Part shown: piece after piece, positions 8,865-18,328 of the stretch
How the letters are laid out: each line of letters begins with the position of its first letter
Position numbering within the stretch: the stretch's first letter is position 1
Origin: Phycisphaerae bacterium
GTDB lineage: Bacteria; Planctomycetota; Phycisphaerae; UBA1845; Fen-1342
DNA length: 64,000 bases
NCBI GenBank assembly: GCA_028279405.1
Contig: JANQNU010000059.1
Coordinates: 59,214 to 123,213 of the forward strand
Direction of reading: 5' to 3'
Notes under the pieces: model-generated
What the model was told of the DNA's origin: nothing
Databases searched by the model: none
The model's input: the letters and a program-made list of their open reading frames with translations, nothing else
Made by a program: the position numbers and the translations under genes

Positions 8865-10226
8865 ATGAAGTTCTGGCCCGAAGTGCATTGGTCGGAGGGG
8901 CAGTTTCTCCGACCGCATCACCTCCAGGCGGCATTCCGGCAGCTCGAGACCGCGCGGGGCGCGATCCTCACCGGTGCCCACCCGTATGGGTGGGGCTTCC
9001 TGTCACTCGATCTGGCGCAGGATGCGATCGAAAACATGGTGATGGAGATCCGGTCCTGCGAACTCGTGCTGCATGACGGCACGATCGTCAAGATCCCCGA
9101 GAATTGCGAATTGCAGCCGCGGGAGTTCAAGGATGCGCTCGACGAGTCGAGCGGTCCGATGGACGTGCATTTCGGCGTCCCCGAGATCGAAGCCGTCCGG
9201 CCGAACGTCCTGAGCCCAGGCGAAGCGCTCGACGGACGCAACCCGCGCTACGCGATCGACCTGACCGAACGGTACGACGAGAACACCGGCGACAACCCAC
9301 AAACCGTTGAAGTGCGACGGCTGCGCGGTGCCTTTTTCTTCGGCGACGAAGACCGCGCCGGCTACGAATGTGTGCGTCTCGGCCAGATCGAACGCAGCGC
9401 GGCCGGACCGGCATTCGTGAAGAACAGTATTCCGCCTCTATTGCGGCTGCGGGCGTGGCCGGCGTTGTGCACGGCAATCGACGTTCTATGGAACGATGTG
9501 CGCGCGCGGATGGATCAGCTCGGAGCCGACGCTTCGCAGCGTGCCCTGACCTTCGCGACGGGTTCGCCTGGTGACGTCGAGCAACTCGTCAAGCTGATGG
9601 CACTGAACGAATTGACGGTGCGCGTCGGGATGCTGGCTGGCGCCCCGGAGTTACATCCGTTCGATCTGTACACGACCTTGATCGACGGGATTGCCAAGGT
9701 GTGCCTGTGGGACGACGCACGTCGACCGCGGGAGCTGCCGGCTTACAGCCACGGCGACAGTGGACCGGTGTTCGAAGAGCTGATTCGGTACTTGCGGGCG
9801 CTGGTCAACGGAATGTTGCCGCGCGACTACATCGAACGGCCGTTCGAGGACCGCGACGGGGGCTACGGCGTGGACATGGACTACGAGTGGTTTACGCCCA
9901 ACCACGAGATGTACCTGGGAATTCGCAGCACGCTCGGGCTGGAAGAGATCGAGGGGTTGTTCCGGACGATCAACTTCAAACTGGCATCGCCGCGAGACGC
10001 GCAGGAAGTGTATCGGCGTCGACTGCCGGGCCTGGAGTTCAAGAATGCCGGCTCGGTGGCGAACCTGCCGAAGAGTTCCGATCAGCATTACTTCCGTGTC
10101 GCTCGAACGCCACCTTACTGGGAGCATTGCGAGCGGGAGCGCGGCATCTTCATCTGCATGCCGGCGGCGGACAAACCGAAGCTCGCGCCGTTGAAGATCT
10201 CGTTGTTCGTCGTGAAGATTCGCTAA
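8865..10226 (+). CDS. tssK: Type VI secretion baseplate protein TssK
   Basis: TssK trimers link the type VI baseplate to the TssJLM membrane complex. The 453-residue product has the family N-terminus WSEGQFLRPHHLQ (residues about 7-19) and normal length. Later segments such as FRTINFKLASP and YFRVARTPPYWEHCERERGI fit the C-terminal part that recognises TssL. TAGGAC ends nine bases upstream of the ATG. Followed 12 bases later by tssL on the same strand. Assignment firm. Confidence 0.93.
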   Translation: MKFWPEVHWSEGQFLRPHHLQAAFRQLETARGAILTGAHPYGWGFLSLDLAQDAIENMVMEIRSCELVLHDGTIVKIPENCELQPREFKDALDESSGPMDVHFGVPEIEAVRPNVLSPGEALDGRNPRYAIDLTERYDENTGDNPQTVEVRRLRGAFFFGDEDRAGYECVRLGQIERSAAGPAFVKNSIPPLLRLRAWPALCTAIDVLWNDVRARMDQLGADASQRALTFATGSPGDVEQLVKLMALNELTVRVGMLAGAPELHPFDLYTTLIDGIAKVCLWDDARRPRELPAYSHGDSGPVFEELIRYLRALVNGMLPRDYIERPFEDRDGGYGVDMDYEWFTPNHEMYLGIRSTLGLEEIEGLFRTINFKLASPRDAQEVYRRRLPGLEFKNAGSVANLPKSSDQHYFRVARTPPYWEHCERERGIFICMPAADKPKLAPLKISLFVVKIR

Positions 10227-10238
10227 AGGAGGACGCGC

Positions 10239-11051
10239 GTGCGGACATCGGTCTATGACTTGGCGATCGAGGTCGTGCTCTACCTGGTCGCATTTCAGCG
10301 GCGTGTCGAGGACGGCGAGCCGGTCAGCTACGAGGACACGCGTGCCGAGGTGATCGCGCTGCTCGGTGAACTGGATCGGCGCAGCCACACCGAGCCCGGG
10401 CTGTGGGACTCGTGGACCAAGGCGCGGATCCCGCTGGTATTCTTGATCGATGAAGTGATGATTCTGAATTGCCCCTGGGATTATCGTAATCAGTGGGCAG
10501 ACGAGTGTCTGGAAGTGGTGCTGCTCGGCCATCCGACGGCGCTCGGCGGCGAGAACTTCTATCAGGTGTGCGACGAAGCGATCAAGGACCTGGAGACGGC
10601 GGAGCGCAACAATCGTCAGGACGTCGATGAATGCGCGGATATCCTCGCGGTCTTCTACGTCGCGCTTCAGACGGGCTTCAAGGGCCGTTATGCACTCGAC
10701 CTCGACGCGTGGCGCGAGTACAAGTCGCATGTGTTCGCGAAGTTGCCGGCATACGCGCAGACGCGCTCGAAGCAGCTCTTTCCTGAAGCCGAGCAGCACA
10801 CGGTGATCCTGGACCCGAACTACGAGCCGGTCATGCGGCTGCTGTATGTGGTGCTGGTGTTCCTGTTCGTGATCTCGCTCTATTTCGTCTCGACCTATGG
10901 CTACTGGAGTTCCGCGACGAGCGAGATGAGCGATATTGCCGACCGGATGCAGGTCGAGGCATCGGACATCGCACCGCTCAAGACGAGCGACGAGTCCGCT
11001 GAAGACAAGGATGAATCAACGGACGAAGACGCTGACGTGACGCCGGCGTGA
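10239..11051 (+). CDS. tssL: Type VI secretion inner-membrane protein TssL (DotU/IcmH-like)
   Basis: TssL forms the inner-membrane complex with TssM and contacts TssK in the cytoplasm. The 270-residue protein has a helical cytoplasmic domain with the family segment VFLIDEVMILNCPWDY (about 67-82) and GGENFYQVCDEA. A single membrane helix follows at about 201-220 (LLYVVLVFLFVISLYFVSTY), then a short acidic periplasmic tail. No OmpA-like peptidoglycan-binding extension is present, so it is the short type. Start is GTG at 10239 with a perfect AAAGGAGG six bases upstream. Assignment firm. Confidence 0.93.
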   Translation: MRTSVYDLAIEVVLYLVAFQRRVEDGEPVSYEDTRAEVIALLGELDRRSHTEPGLWDSWTKARIPLVFLIDEVMILNCPWDYRNQWADECLEVVLLGHPTALGGENFYQVCDEAIKDLETAERNNRQDVDECADILAVFYVALQTGFKGRYALDLDAWREYKSHVFAKLPAYAQTRSKQLFPEAEQHTVILDPNYEPVMRLLYVVLVFLFVISLYFVSTYGYWSSATSEMSDIADRMQVEASDIAPLKTSDESAEDKDESTDEDADVTPA

Positions 11052-11198
11052 CAGGCAGGGCCGCTCGTGAGCGGTCGCGACCGTCTTTTTGTAAGAAAAT
11101 CGTGCCCTGAGCGCCCGGTATCGCTCGGTGCCGTTCTACTATTTCACGGGCCCCCATGACCCACGGATCGTCCTCTACGATCAGCGGGAGCAAATGCC

Positions 11199-14100
11199 AT
11201 GAATATGAATTCCGTGTTGATGAAGTTCTTCAAGCTGCCGCCGGCGGTGCGAATGATGCTCGCGCTGGTCGGCTTCGGCTCGCTGGCGTCGATCATCTTC
11301 TTCGTCAGCGGCGGCGCGCTGCAGTCGCGCAAAGCGAAGATGACGTTGATCCTGGTCTTCGTCGCCGCGCTCGTGGTGTTCGGGCTCATCTACCTGATTC
11401 GCCGATCGATCACGGGACGCAAATCGGCCAAGTTGAGCGAGTCGCTGGAGTCGCAGGGGCCCAGTCGTGGGGACATCGCCGAGCAGGAGCGGATCTACAA
11501 AGAGAAGTTCAAGTCCAAGCTCGCCGACCTGAAGTCCAACGGACTCAGTGTCTACAAGCTTCCGTGGTTTATCCTGATGGGCGAGCCGGGCTGTGGTAAG
11601 ACGGCCAGCCTGATTCACTCCGGCCTGGATTTCCCGCTGGGCAAGGATGAAGTTCCAGGCTTCGGCGGCACGCGCAACTACAACTGGTGGTTCACGAACG
11701 ACGCCGTGCTGCTCGATACAGCGGGGCGGATCGCGTTTCACGAAGAGGGCACGACCGACAAGCCGGAGTGGGAGTTCTTCGTCAAGCAACTGCGCAAGAA
11801 CCGGCCGCGCTGCCCGCTGAACGGATTGATCGTGGCGATCCCGGCCGACAAGCTGTTGCGCGACTCGCCGGACGAGCGAGCAAACAAGGCGGCGATTCTG
11901 CGTGAGCGGTTGCGGCAGGTTCACCAGTTGCTCGGCGTGCGGTTCCCGACCTTCGTGCTGGTTACCAAGATGGACCTTGTCGGGGGTTTCGGCGAGTTCT
12001 TCGAAGAGATCCGCGTCGACCTGCAACAGCGGAACCAGATGTTCGGCTGGTCGCGCCCCGGCGAGTTTCAGGAACCATACGATCCCGCGAACTTCGTCGC
12101 TTCCTTCGAGGAGGTGTACCAGCGGATCCGCAACTGGTCGTTGCGCTATTTACAGCGCAAGGCCACCGAACAGGAACTCGGGATGATCGTCACGTATCCC
12201 GAAGCGTTCCGGGAGCTGCGCGATCCGTTGAACGACTACATCTCGACGATCTTCCAGAAGAGTCCGTTGCTCGAGCCACCATTCTTCCGTGGATTCTACT
12301 TTACCTCGGCGGTACAAGAGGGCGCACCGATCCTGGACGTCTTCTCCCGAACGGCCAAGAGCATTCACGTAGCCGAACGACCGCCGCGTGCAGTCGACTC
12401 GAAGGCGTTCTTCATTCACGATTTCTACCAGAAGAAGGTTTTTGCCGAGCAGGGGCTGGTGTTCCGATCGGCGCGACACGTCACGCTCAACAAGCGGATG
12501 CGCCGAACTGTATGGGCGGGCACGGGCGCGATGGTCGCGGCGATGCTGGCGCTGTTCGCGTTCGGGTACTTCAATGTTCGCGGGCTGCTGTTGAACCCGC
12601 AGGCGGACGTCAAGCTTGCGGACGACGAGATTACCAAGGCCGAACCCGCGCCCGCTGAAACATTCGGGGAACGCGTCGAGCTGGCCCAGAAACTTCGCAA
12701 ACACTACGACGCGTACAACCAATCCGGCGCTTGGCTCTACGCGCGGGCGCTGTACATCTTCGCGAGTATCGACACCCCACGACGCGACATTCAGCAGATT
12801 CATGCGCGTTTCGTCGTCGACCGCCTGCTCGAGCCGATCGTACGCGAGACCGGCGAGGCATTCTCCGCGTTTCGGCTGGAGGATGCCGGTCCCGATGCGC
12901 GGGGACGATACATCGATGCGCTCGAGGTCTATACGAAATGGTACGGTGAAGTCGTCGGCCAGCATGGCCTCACGCGGCTCGACGAGCTGGAGGCGTCGCA
13001 GCGCAGCAAGGAGTTCGGCAAACTGCTCACGTTTCTGCAGAAGCCGGAAGCTGAACGGAATGCGGCGGTTGAGCAGTTCGAATTCGCGATGATCACCTTG
13101 GCGCGCCAGAGCCGATCGTTCCCGCGCGAGGTCTTGTTGCGGACGGCGGACTTCGAGCCCGACTCCGCGCAGCAGCAACTGGTTGCGGAGATCAACAAGA
13201 TCGGCCGCGCGTGGCAGCCTTTCACGAAAATTACGGCCAACAGTGACGACCCGCTCGTCGGTTACTGGGCTGAGTTCACCGAGCGGCTCGGCGCGCTGCG
13301 GGCGGTGTACGCACGCGCCTTGGAGACGCGTTCCGGGTTTGCCGGCGACGACGCGGCGCAAGCCGAGGCTCGGACGACATTCGTAACGTTAACCGAAGGC
13401 GTGCGCTCGCTAAATGACGAGACGTATGCACCGGTGGCCGGCACCTTGACCGAGGCCTATCACAAGTTCCGGCAGTTCCTGAACGACAACGATGTGCCGC
13501 AGACGGACGACAAGCGCATCCTGCGGTTCCGCGACATGTTCGCGCGACTCGAGAAGGCTTGGAACGGCGAATTCGAGCGGCTGCACAAGGCCCTGCAGCT
13601 GGGAGCGCCGCAGGAATCCGGCCGGGCGGCGCCGGTCTACACCGCACTGCAGACGAATCGTATTGAGTTGAACGAGGCGTTGCAGCGCAGCGTGGCGCAA
13701 CTTCGAGAGAAGCTCGGCATTGGGCGCGATGAGGAGCCGTTGGAGCGTTTTGCCGAAGCGAACCTGATCGGCTACCAGGAGTCGACCCCGACGAATCCGC
13801 TGCGCAACCAGCAGGCATACGTGCGGCTGGCGCGGAACGCGCTGGGGTCGGGTGACCGATTGGGCACCTACCTGGGTGATCTGCGCGATCTGGTGCAATC
13901 GGGCGGAGACGAGCTGAAGGCGCTTGAGGATTTGCGGCAGTGGCCGAAGCTGTTGGCGACGATGAAGGCCGGCACGCCGGAGATCGGCACGTTGACGCCT
14001 TGGTTCGACGCAGTCTCGAAAGAGCCGGCCGCGACCGACGCGGCGAAGGCCAAGCATTCGCAACTTGCGAGTCACCCGTTCTGGGCGCCGCCGCGGTTGT

Positions 14101-16016
14101 ATGATCTGGCGGATTCAATGTGGCGCAGCCAGCGGGCGAGCAACGTCGAGGGGTTGATCGGCAAGATGGCGCAGCGCGCCCGGCAGACCACCCAGGCTCC
14201 GCGGTTGGTTGGCGTGGCGCGGTTGATGCCCGGATATGCCGCCGTGGATCGCGACTTGCCATTCAAGCGGCACCGCTACAACACGACAGATGCGGCGCCG
14301 CGTCCGCAGCCGCGCGAGATGAAGCCCGTTGAACGCGCGCCGCGAGAGGAAAAGAGCGATGACGACCGGGGACAATACGGTCGACGTCGACGTTCGAACC
14401 GGCCGGCCCCCCAGCCCGATCCGGCGCCGGAGACGCGGCAGCCAGACGGGCGTCGCCCGGGCGGGTCGGCGGCGCCGACGGCTCGTCGTGTGGACGCAAT
14501 TCTGGTGCGGTATCACACCCGCCCGTTTTTCTACGATACGCTGAGGGCCTATCACGCGGCGGCAGAGGCGCTCAAGGCCCATCCGGCCGGCGAGCCAGCG
14601 CGCGCGGCACTCGACGAAGCCGCGCGGACTTACATCCGTGGATATTTTGGCGACTGGCATAATCTGGTTTCGAATCCGACGGAACTGCTCGATGAGGCGA
14701 CGCTCGCGTTGCTCGACCAGTGCCGCGGTGCACAGCTCAGTTGGCCGGACTACGTGCGCACGCTGGATCGGGAGGGAGATGCGATCGGTGCGGCCCTGGC
14801 GATCCGCCTGGAGGCGTTCGGACGCTGCGCCGTGTTCTGGGCGTGGGATCTGGCGGAAGGCAACGCGCGTGACGACGCCTTGTTCGACCTGATCGCTGAG
14901 GAGCTGAAGCAGCTGCGCGATCAAGGCCGAAGCGTGCCCGACAACTATCGTGACCTGTTTCGCAATGCGCCGCCGGCATCGGCCGGTGATCCGTGGCTGG
15001 TCTACGCGCGGCAGCTCGACGACGCGTGGGCGCAGTACCTTGACAAGCTCGAAGCGCTCGGCGCGCTGGACGGCTCGTCTGCCGGGCGGACGTCCGGCGA
15101 GCCTCCGAAACCCCGGGCGTTCCGTGAAGCGATTGAGCAGGGGCGTGCCTTGTCAGTGGAGATGCCGCTGGTGGCGCCGCTGTCGGGCCTGACAGAATAT
15201 GGCCAGGATCTGCTGCTACACCATCTGGATGCCCAGTTGGCGGCACTCTTCGCCGGCAATAGTGGGCGGTTCCCGCTGGGGGTCGGGGGCGGCGAGCCGA
15301 TGGGACGCGAGGATCTCGTCCGGCTGCTCGAGGCGATCAGCGGTTTCGGTCAGCGATTCGGCGGTTTGTACGAGGCGGTACGCGGCGAGGGCAGTCGCCC
15401 GCGGGTGTTCGAGCAGGCACGTCAATGGTCGACCTTCCTGTTCAACTCACCGACGGCACGAAGTGGAGCGCGGACCGTGCCACTGGAGGTCTGGGTCGAG
15501 ATTCTTCATCCGGACAACACTACTACGGCTGCGAGCGTGTACGATCGCTTGAGTGTCAATCTGCCGCTGTTGGCGGCAGCAGGTTCCGCCCCGGTCGGGC
15601 CGATCGAGTTCGGGACACGTGAAATCCGCTACGCGAATTCGCTGACGGTCGGCAGCGCCGGCGCGCCGTACCGCTGGGACTTGTTCAGTAACCGCTCGTT
15701 CGCACCGACCGTGGCGACGGTGCTGAACCGTAACGCGGACGCGGACAAGCGCTACCCGGACACGGCGACGACCTGGGAATTGCCGGGCGACGCGTGGTCG
15801 CTGCTGCGGTTGTTGGAGCGAACGGGTGCCAGTGGCGAGGGCGCGGTGTGGCGCATTCCGGCGCGGTTCTCGACGTCGCCGGGTGCTGTCGGGTTCGATG
15901 TCGTCGTGCAGATCGGCAGTGGCAATCGGAGTTATCCCGGTCTGATTCAGCCGCCGGGTGCACCGGGTTCGCGGCCGGCGATGGCTGGTGCGACAAAGTT
16001 CCTCGAAAAACGGTAG
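11199..16016 (+). CDS. tssM: Type VI secretion inner-membrane NTPase-like protein TssM (IcmF)
   Basis: TssM spans the inner membrane and reaches the outer-membrane lipoprotein, forming the type VI channel. At 1605 residues it is longer than the usual 1100-1300. Two N-terminal helices (about 20-42 and 48-68) precede a cytoplasmic NTPase-like domain with an intact Walker A, GEPGCGKT (128-135), and DTAGR (173-177). A third membrane helix near 430-455 leads into the large periplasmic domain. A Pro/Arg-rich low-complexity linker at about residues 1030-1100 looks like an insertion. The C-terminal beta-rich region (SVYDRLSVNLPLL onward) is typical. Start ATG follows GGGAG by eight bases. Overlapping frames on the other strand are shadows. 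Confidence 0.93.
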   Translation: MNMNSVLMKFFKLPPAVRMMLALVGFGSLASIIFFVSGGALQSRKAKMTLILVFVAALVVFGLIYLIRRSITGRKSAKLSESLESQGPSRGDIAEQERIYKEKFKSKLADLKSNGLSVYKLPWFILMGEPGCGKTASLIHSGLDFPLGKDEVPGFGGTRNYNWWFTNDAVLLDTAGRIAFHEEGTTDKPEWEFFVKQLRKNRPRCPLNGLIVAIPADKLLRDSPDERANKAAILRERLRQVHQLLGVRFPTFVLVTKMDLVGGFGEFFEEIRVDLQQRNQMFGWSRPGEFQEPYDPANFVASFEEVYQRIRNWSLRYLQRKATEQELGMIVTYPEAFRELRDPLNDYISTIFQKSPLLEPPFFRGFYFTSAVQEGAPILDVFSRTAKSIHVAERPPRAVDSKAFFIHDFYQKKVFAEQGLVFRSARHVTLNKRMRRTVWAGTGAMVAAMLALFAFGYFNVRGLLLNPQADVKLADDEITKAEPAPAETFGERVELAQKLRKHYDAYNQSGAWLYARALYIFASIDTPRRDIQQIHARFVVDRLLEPIVRETGEAFSAFRLEDAGPDARGRYIDALEVYTKWYGEVVGQHGLTRLDELEASQRSKEFGKLLTFLQKPEAERNAAVEQFEFAMITLARQSRSFPREVLLRTADFEPDSAQQQLVAEINKIGRAWQPFTKITANSDDPLVGYWAEFTERLGALRAVYARALETRSGFAGDDAAQAEARTTFVTLTEGVRSLNDETYAPVAGTLTEAYHKFRQFLNDNDVPQTDDKRILRFRDMFARLEKAWNGEFERLHKALQLGAPQESGRAAPVYTALQTNRIELNEALQRSVAQLREKLGIGRDEEPLERFAEANLIGYQESTPTNPLRNQQAYVRLARNALGSGDRLGTYLGDLRDLVQSGGDELKALEDLRQWPKLLATMKAGTPEIGTLTPWFDAVSKEPAATDAAKAKHSQLASHPFWAPPRLYDLADSMWRSQRASNVEGLIGKMAQRARQTTQAPRLVGVARLMPGYAAVDRDLPFKRHRYNTTDAAPRPQPREMKPVERAPREEKSDDDRGQYGRRRRSNRPAPQPDPAPETRQPDGRRPGGSAAPTARRVDAILVRYHTRPFFYDTLRAYHAAAEALKAHPAGEPARAALDEAARTYIRGYFGDWHNLVSNPTELLDEATLALLDQCRGAQLSWPDYVRTLDREGDAIGAALAIRLEAFGRCAVFWAWDLAEGNARDDALFDLIAEELKQLRDQGRSVPDNYRDLFRNAPPASAGDPWLVYARQLDDAWAQYLDKLEALGALDGSSAGRTSGEPPKPRAFREAIEQGRALSVEMPLVAPLSGLTEYGQDLLLHHLDAQLAALFAGNSGRFPLGVGGGEPMGREDLVRLLEAISGFGQRFGGLYEAVRGEGSRPRVFEQARQWSTFLFNSPTARSGARTVPLEVWVEILHPDNTTTAASVYDRLSVNLPLLAAAGSAPVGPIEFGTREIRYANSLTVGSAGAPYRWDLFSNRSFAPTVATVLNRNADADKRYPDTATTWELPGDAWSLLRLLERTGASGEGAVWRIPARFSTSPGAVGFDVVVQIGSGNRSYPGLIQPPGAPGSRPAMAGATKFLEKR

Positions 16017-16030
16017 AATTGTCAGGCAAC

Positions 16031-17017
16031 ATGTCGCGCGTCGGAATGTTTCTGGGCAAGCTGTTTGGCGGTGGGGGGAATGAGGCCCTGTTGCGCGCCT
16101 ACGGCAAGCTCCCGATGTATGCCGAGTATCGTCGTCTCGAGGTTTCGCCGGGGACGCCAACGTCGTATTCGCGCTGGCTCGACGACGGTCGGTTGGCGTG
16201 GGTTCGCGCGATGCCCGAGGGCGGGCACGGTCGGATGTTGTCTCACCAGCTCCTGCTCCAACCGCCGGACAGCAAGGAGTGGATCGTCGCGTGCCTGTGG
16301 GACAGTCGTGACAGCCTGGGACGCACGTTCCCGTTCTCGTTCTTCGTGACGTGTACGCCGGAGCAGTTGGGTGGGTCGGCGGTTGAGCGGCTTGTGTCGG
16401 GCTTGCACATCTTCGGGCAGCTCGACGCGGCGCATCGCGAGTTGTCACGGGTTGGGCAGGGTGGCGACTTCTACAAGTTCTTCCAGAAGCGCACGATCGA
16501 GCTGAAGCCGGACGATCTGTCGGAACGCGTGGAGCGGCTGCGGCGTGACGCGCTGGCGATCGCGAGCGATCAGTGGTACGACGCGTTCGGCTTTCCCGAG
16601 GAGCTCGAGCGGGGCCAGTGGTTCGCTGGGCTTCGGACGCGCGCGGCGCGTTGGGACAACGGTCGCGGCGCACCGGAGCTGGCGGTCAGCTGTCCGATAG
16701 CGGGCGGCGTTTCGCGCGAGAGCCAGGCGTTCCTGTGGACGTACTGGATCGCGACGGCCCTGTCGGCGTCGAACGCATCGCCGGGGTTCGTTTTGCCGGC
16801 GACTTCGGGGAATGCGCCGGCGGCGCGGTCCGAGCTGCACCTGCTGTTCCGGGCGGTCCTGCCGAACGACTTCCAGCTGCTCACCTCGGACGCCGCCTCG
16901 TACAGCTACGTCGACCATCTGGAGAAGCTACCGCAGACCGCAGAGGGCCAGGCGCCTGCAACAGCGATCGACGGTGCGATGCTCGACTGGCTGCTGCGCA
17001 ACACCCCCAAGGGGTAG
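16031..17017 (+). CDS. tagF: Type VI secretion-associated protein TagF/ImpM
   Basis: TagF-family proteins regulate type VI assembly post-translationally, as repressors where studied. The 328-residue product starts at ATG 16031, 14 bases after the tssM stop, and has the family N-terminus FLGKLFG...YGKLPMYAEYRR with SRWLDD and the later FPFSFFVTC segment. It is longer than the typical 200-250 residues, with an additional C-terminal domain I do not recognise. An upstream open frame starting inside tssM is not used because its extra residues lack family similarity. Regulatory partners of the threonine-phosphorylation type (PpkA, PppA) are not in the window. Confidence 0.82.
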   Translation: MSRVGMFLGKLFGGGGNEALLRAYGKLPMYAEYRRLEVSPGTPTSYSRWLDDGRLAWVRAMPEGGHGRMLSHQLLLQPPDSKEWIVACLWDSRDSLGRTFPFSFFVTCTPEQLGGSAVERLVSGLHIFGQLDAAHRELSRVGQGGDFYKFFQKRTIELKPDDLSERVERLRRDALAIASDQWYDAFGFPEELERGQWFAGLRTRAARWDNGRGAPELAVSCPIAGGVSRESQAFLWTYWIATALSASNASPGFVLPATSGNAPAARSELHLLFRAVLPNDFQLLTSDAASYSYVDHLEKLPQTAEGQAPATAIDGAMLDWLLRNTPKG

Positions 17018-17071
17018 CCCTGTTCGGCGGTCGTCTTGTTGGGTGGGCTGCCCGCGCCGTATGCTACCGCC

Positions 17072-18100
17072 ATGAATCTGCAAGGAAGAATCGCGTTGGT
17101 TGCGGGTGCAACGCGCGGCGCGGGTCGCGGCATTGCGCGGGCGCTCGGCGAGGCGGGTGCGACCGTGTACTGCACGGGCCGTAGCAGCCGCGCCGGCGTG
17201 GTTGATCCCCAACGACCCGAGACCATCGAGGAAACGGCCGAGTTGGTCACCGCCGCGGGCGGGACGGGGATTGCGGTCCGCGTGGATCATACGGAGGAGG
17301 ATGCCGTCGCCCAGCTGTTCGAGCGGATACGTGCCGACCACGGAACACTCGACATTCTCATCAACGACATCTGGGGCGGCGACGCCCTTACCGAGTGGGG
17401 CAAGACCTGCTGGGAGGTCGACGTCCGGCAAGGCTTCGCGATGATGGAACGCGCGATCCACACCCACATCATCACGAATCGGCATGGCATTCCATTGATG
17501 CTGGACGGCAACGGTGGACTGATCGTTGAACTTACCGACGGGGCATTTTATGGCTACCGCGGTCAGCTCTTCTACGACCTCTGCAAGATCTCTGTTATTC
17601 GACTGGCATACGCGCTGTCGGTGGAACTGGCTGACCATCCGATCACCGCAGTTGCAGTCACGCCGGGCTTCCTGCGTTCCGAGGCGGTGCTCGATCACTT
17701 TGGTGTCACGGAGACGAACTGGCGTGACGCAGTCGAGAAGGACCCGCATTTCGCGATGTCCGAGACGCCGTTGCTGGTCGGGCGGGTGATCGCCGCCCTC
17801 GCAGCGGACCCCGACGTGCGTCGTTATGCCGGACAGCCGCTTACGTGCTGGGACCTCGCACGGCACTACGGCGTGAAAGATGCGGACGGGAGGCAGCCGC
17901 ACTGGGATGAGCACCTGGACGCCACGGTCGAAGCGATCATCGACCGCGATTCGCCAAGCCCGGATGATGTTCTGCTGCTGAGGGTACGCAAACCGCAGAT
18001 CGATTTTGACCGTTCCCGGGCGGATCAACGTGCACGTATCGAGACCTTCTTGAGACGGCACGGCGGCCGCGACCCGCTTGATCCCGACAAACCGGACTGA
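17072..18100 (+). CDS. Short-chain dehydrogenase/reductase, atypical active site
   Basis: An NAD(P)-binding Rossmann enzyme of the SDR superfamily, 342 residues from ATG 17072. The cofactor loop GATRGAG (12-18) and YDLCK (Tyr168, Lys172) are present. The usual catalytic Ser about 13 residues before the Tyr is replaced: the segment reads VELTDGAFYG, with Thr155 nearest. The structural NNAG motif is altered to INDIWGG (Asn98). A C-terminal extension of about 90 residues beyond the core makes it DHRS1-like in organisation. Substrate unknown. It follows tagF by 54 bases on the same strand but is probably unrelated to secretion. Confidence 0.8.
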   Translation: MNLQGRIALVAGATRGAGRGIARALGEAGATVYCTGRSSRAGVVDPQRPETIEETAELVTAAGGTGIAVRVDHTEEDAVAQLFERIRADHGTLDILINDIWGGDALTEWGKTCWEVDVRQGFAMMERAIHTHIITNRHGIPLMLDGNGGLIVELTDGAFYGYRGQLFYDLCKISVIRLAYALSVELADHPITAVAVTPGFLRSEAVLDHFGVTETNWRDAVEKDPHFAMSETPLLVGRVIAALAADPDVRRYAGQPLTCWDLARHYGVKDADGRQPHWDEHLDATVEAIIDRDSPSPDDVLLLRVRKPQIDFDRSRADQRARIETFLRRHGGRDPLDPDKPD

Positions 18101-18328
18101 GCCTCCACGCACAGGCCTCGCAAAGAGAGCTTGCTCCGTCCGTTGCAGGTGCCCCACCCCATCTTGGGGTGGTGGACTGATTGGTGCGTCTTCAGTCCCC
18201 CATCCCAGGAGGGATGGGGCACCGCCCTTGTAGATATAGGCCTCGTCGGAGGAGTTTGCTCCCTTCGACAAAGTTGATGGATCGGCTAGGATGTCGGCGT
18301 ACCGGGAGCAATCCATGAAAGGGCCTTT
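18101..18328. repeat. Intergenic GGGGTGGGGCAC-type repeats
   Basis: This gap holds two copies of a short dyad repeat seen elsewhere in the window. One is GTGCCCCACCCCATCTTGGG at about 18150-18169. The other, inverted relative to it, is CCCATCCCAGGAGGGATGGG (about 18199-18218) followed by GCACC. Each can fold into a hairpin. The last 60 bases before the next start must hold its promoter; no clear boxes were recognised. Confidence 0.65.

Noticed and set aside
12150..13361. 403-residue minus-strand frame inside tssM
   Set aside because: Shadow frame of a clear, intact TssM.
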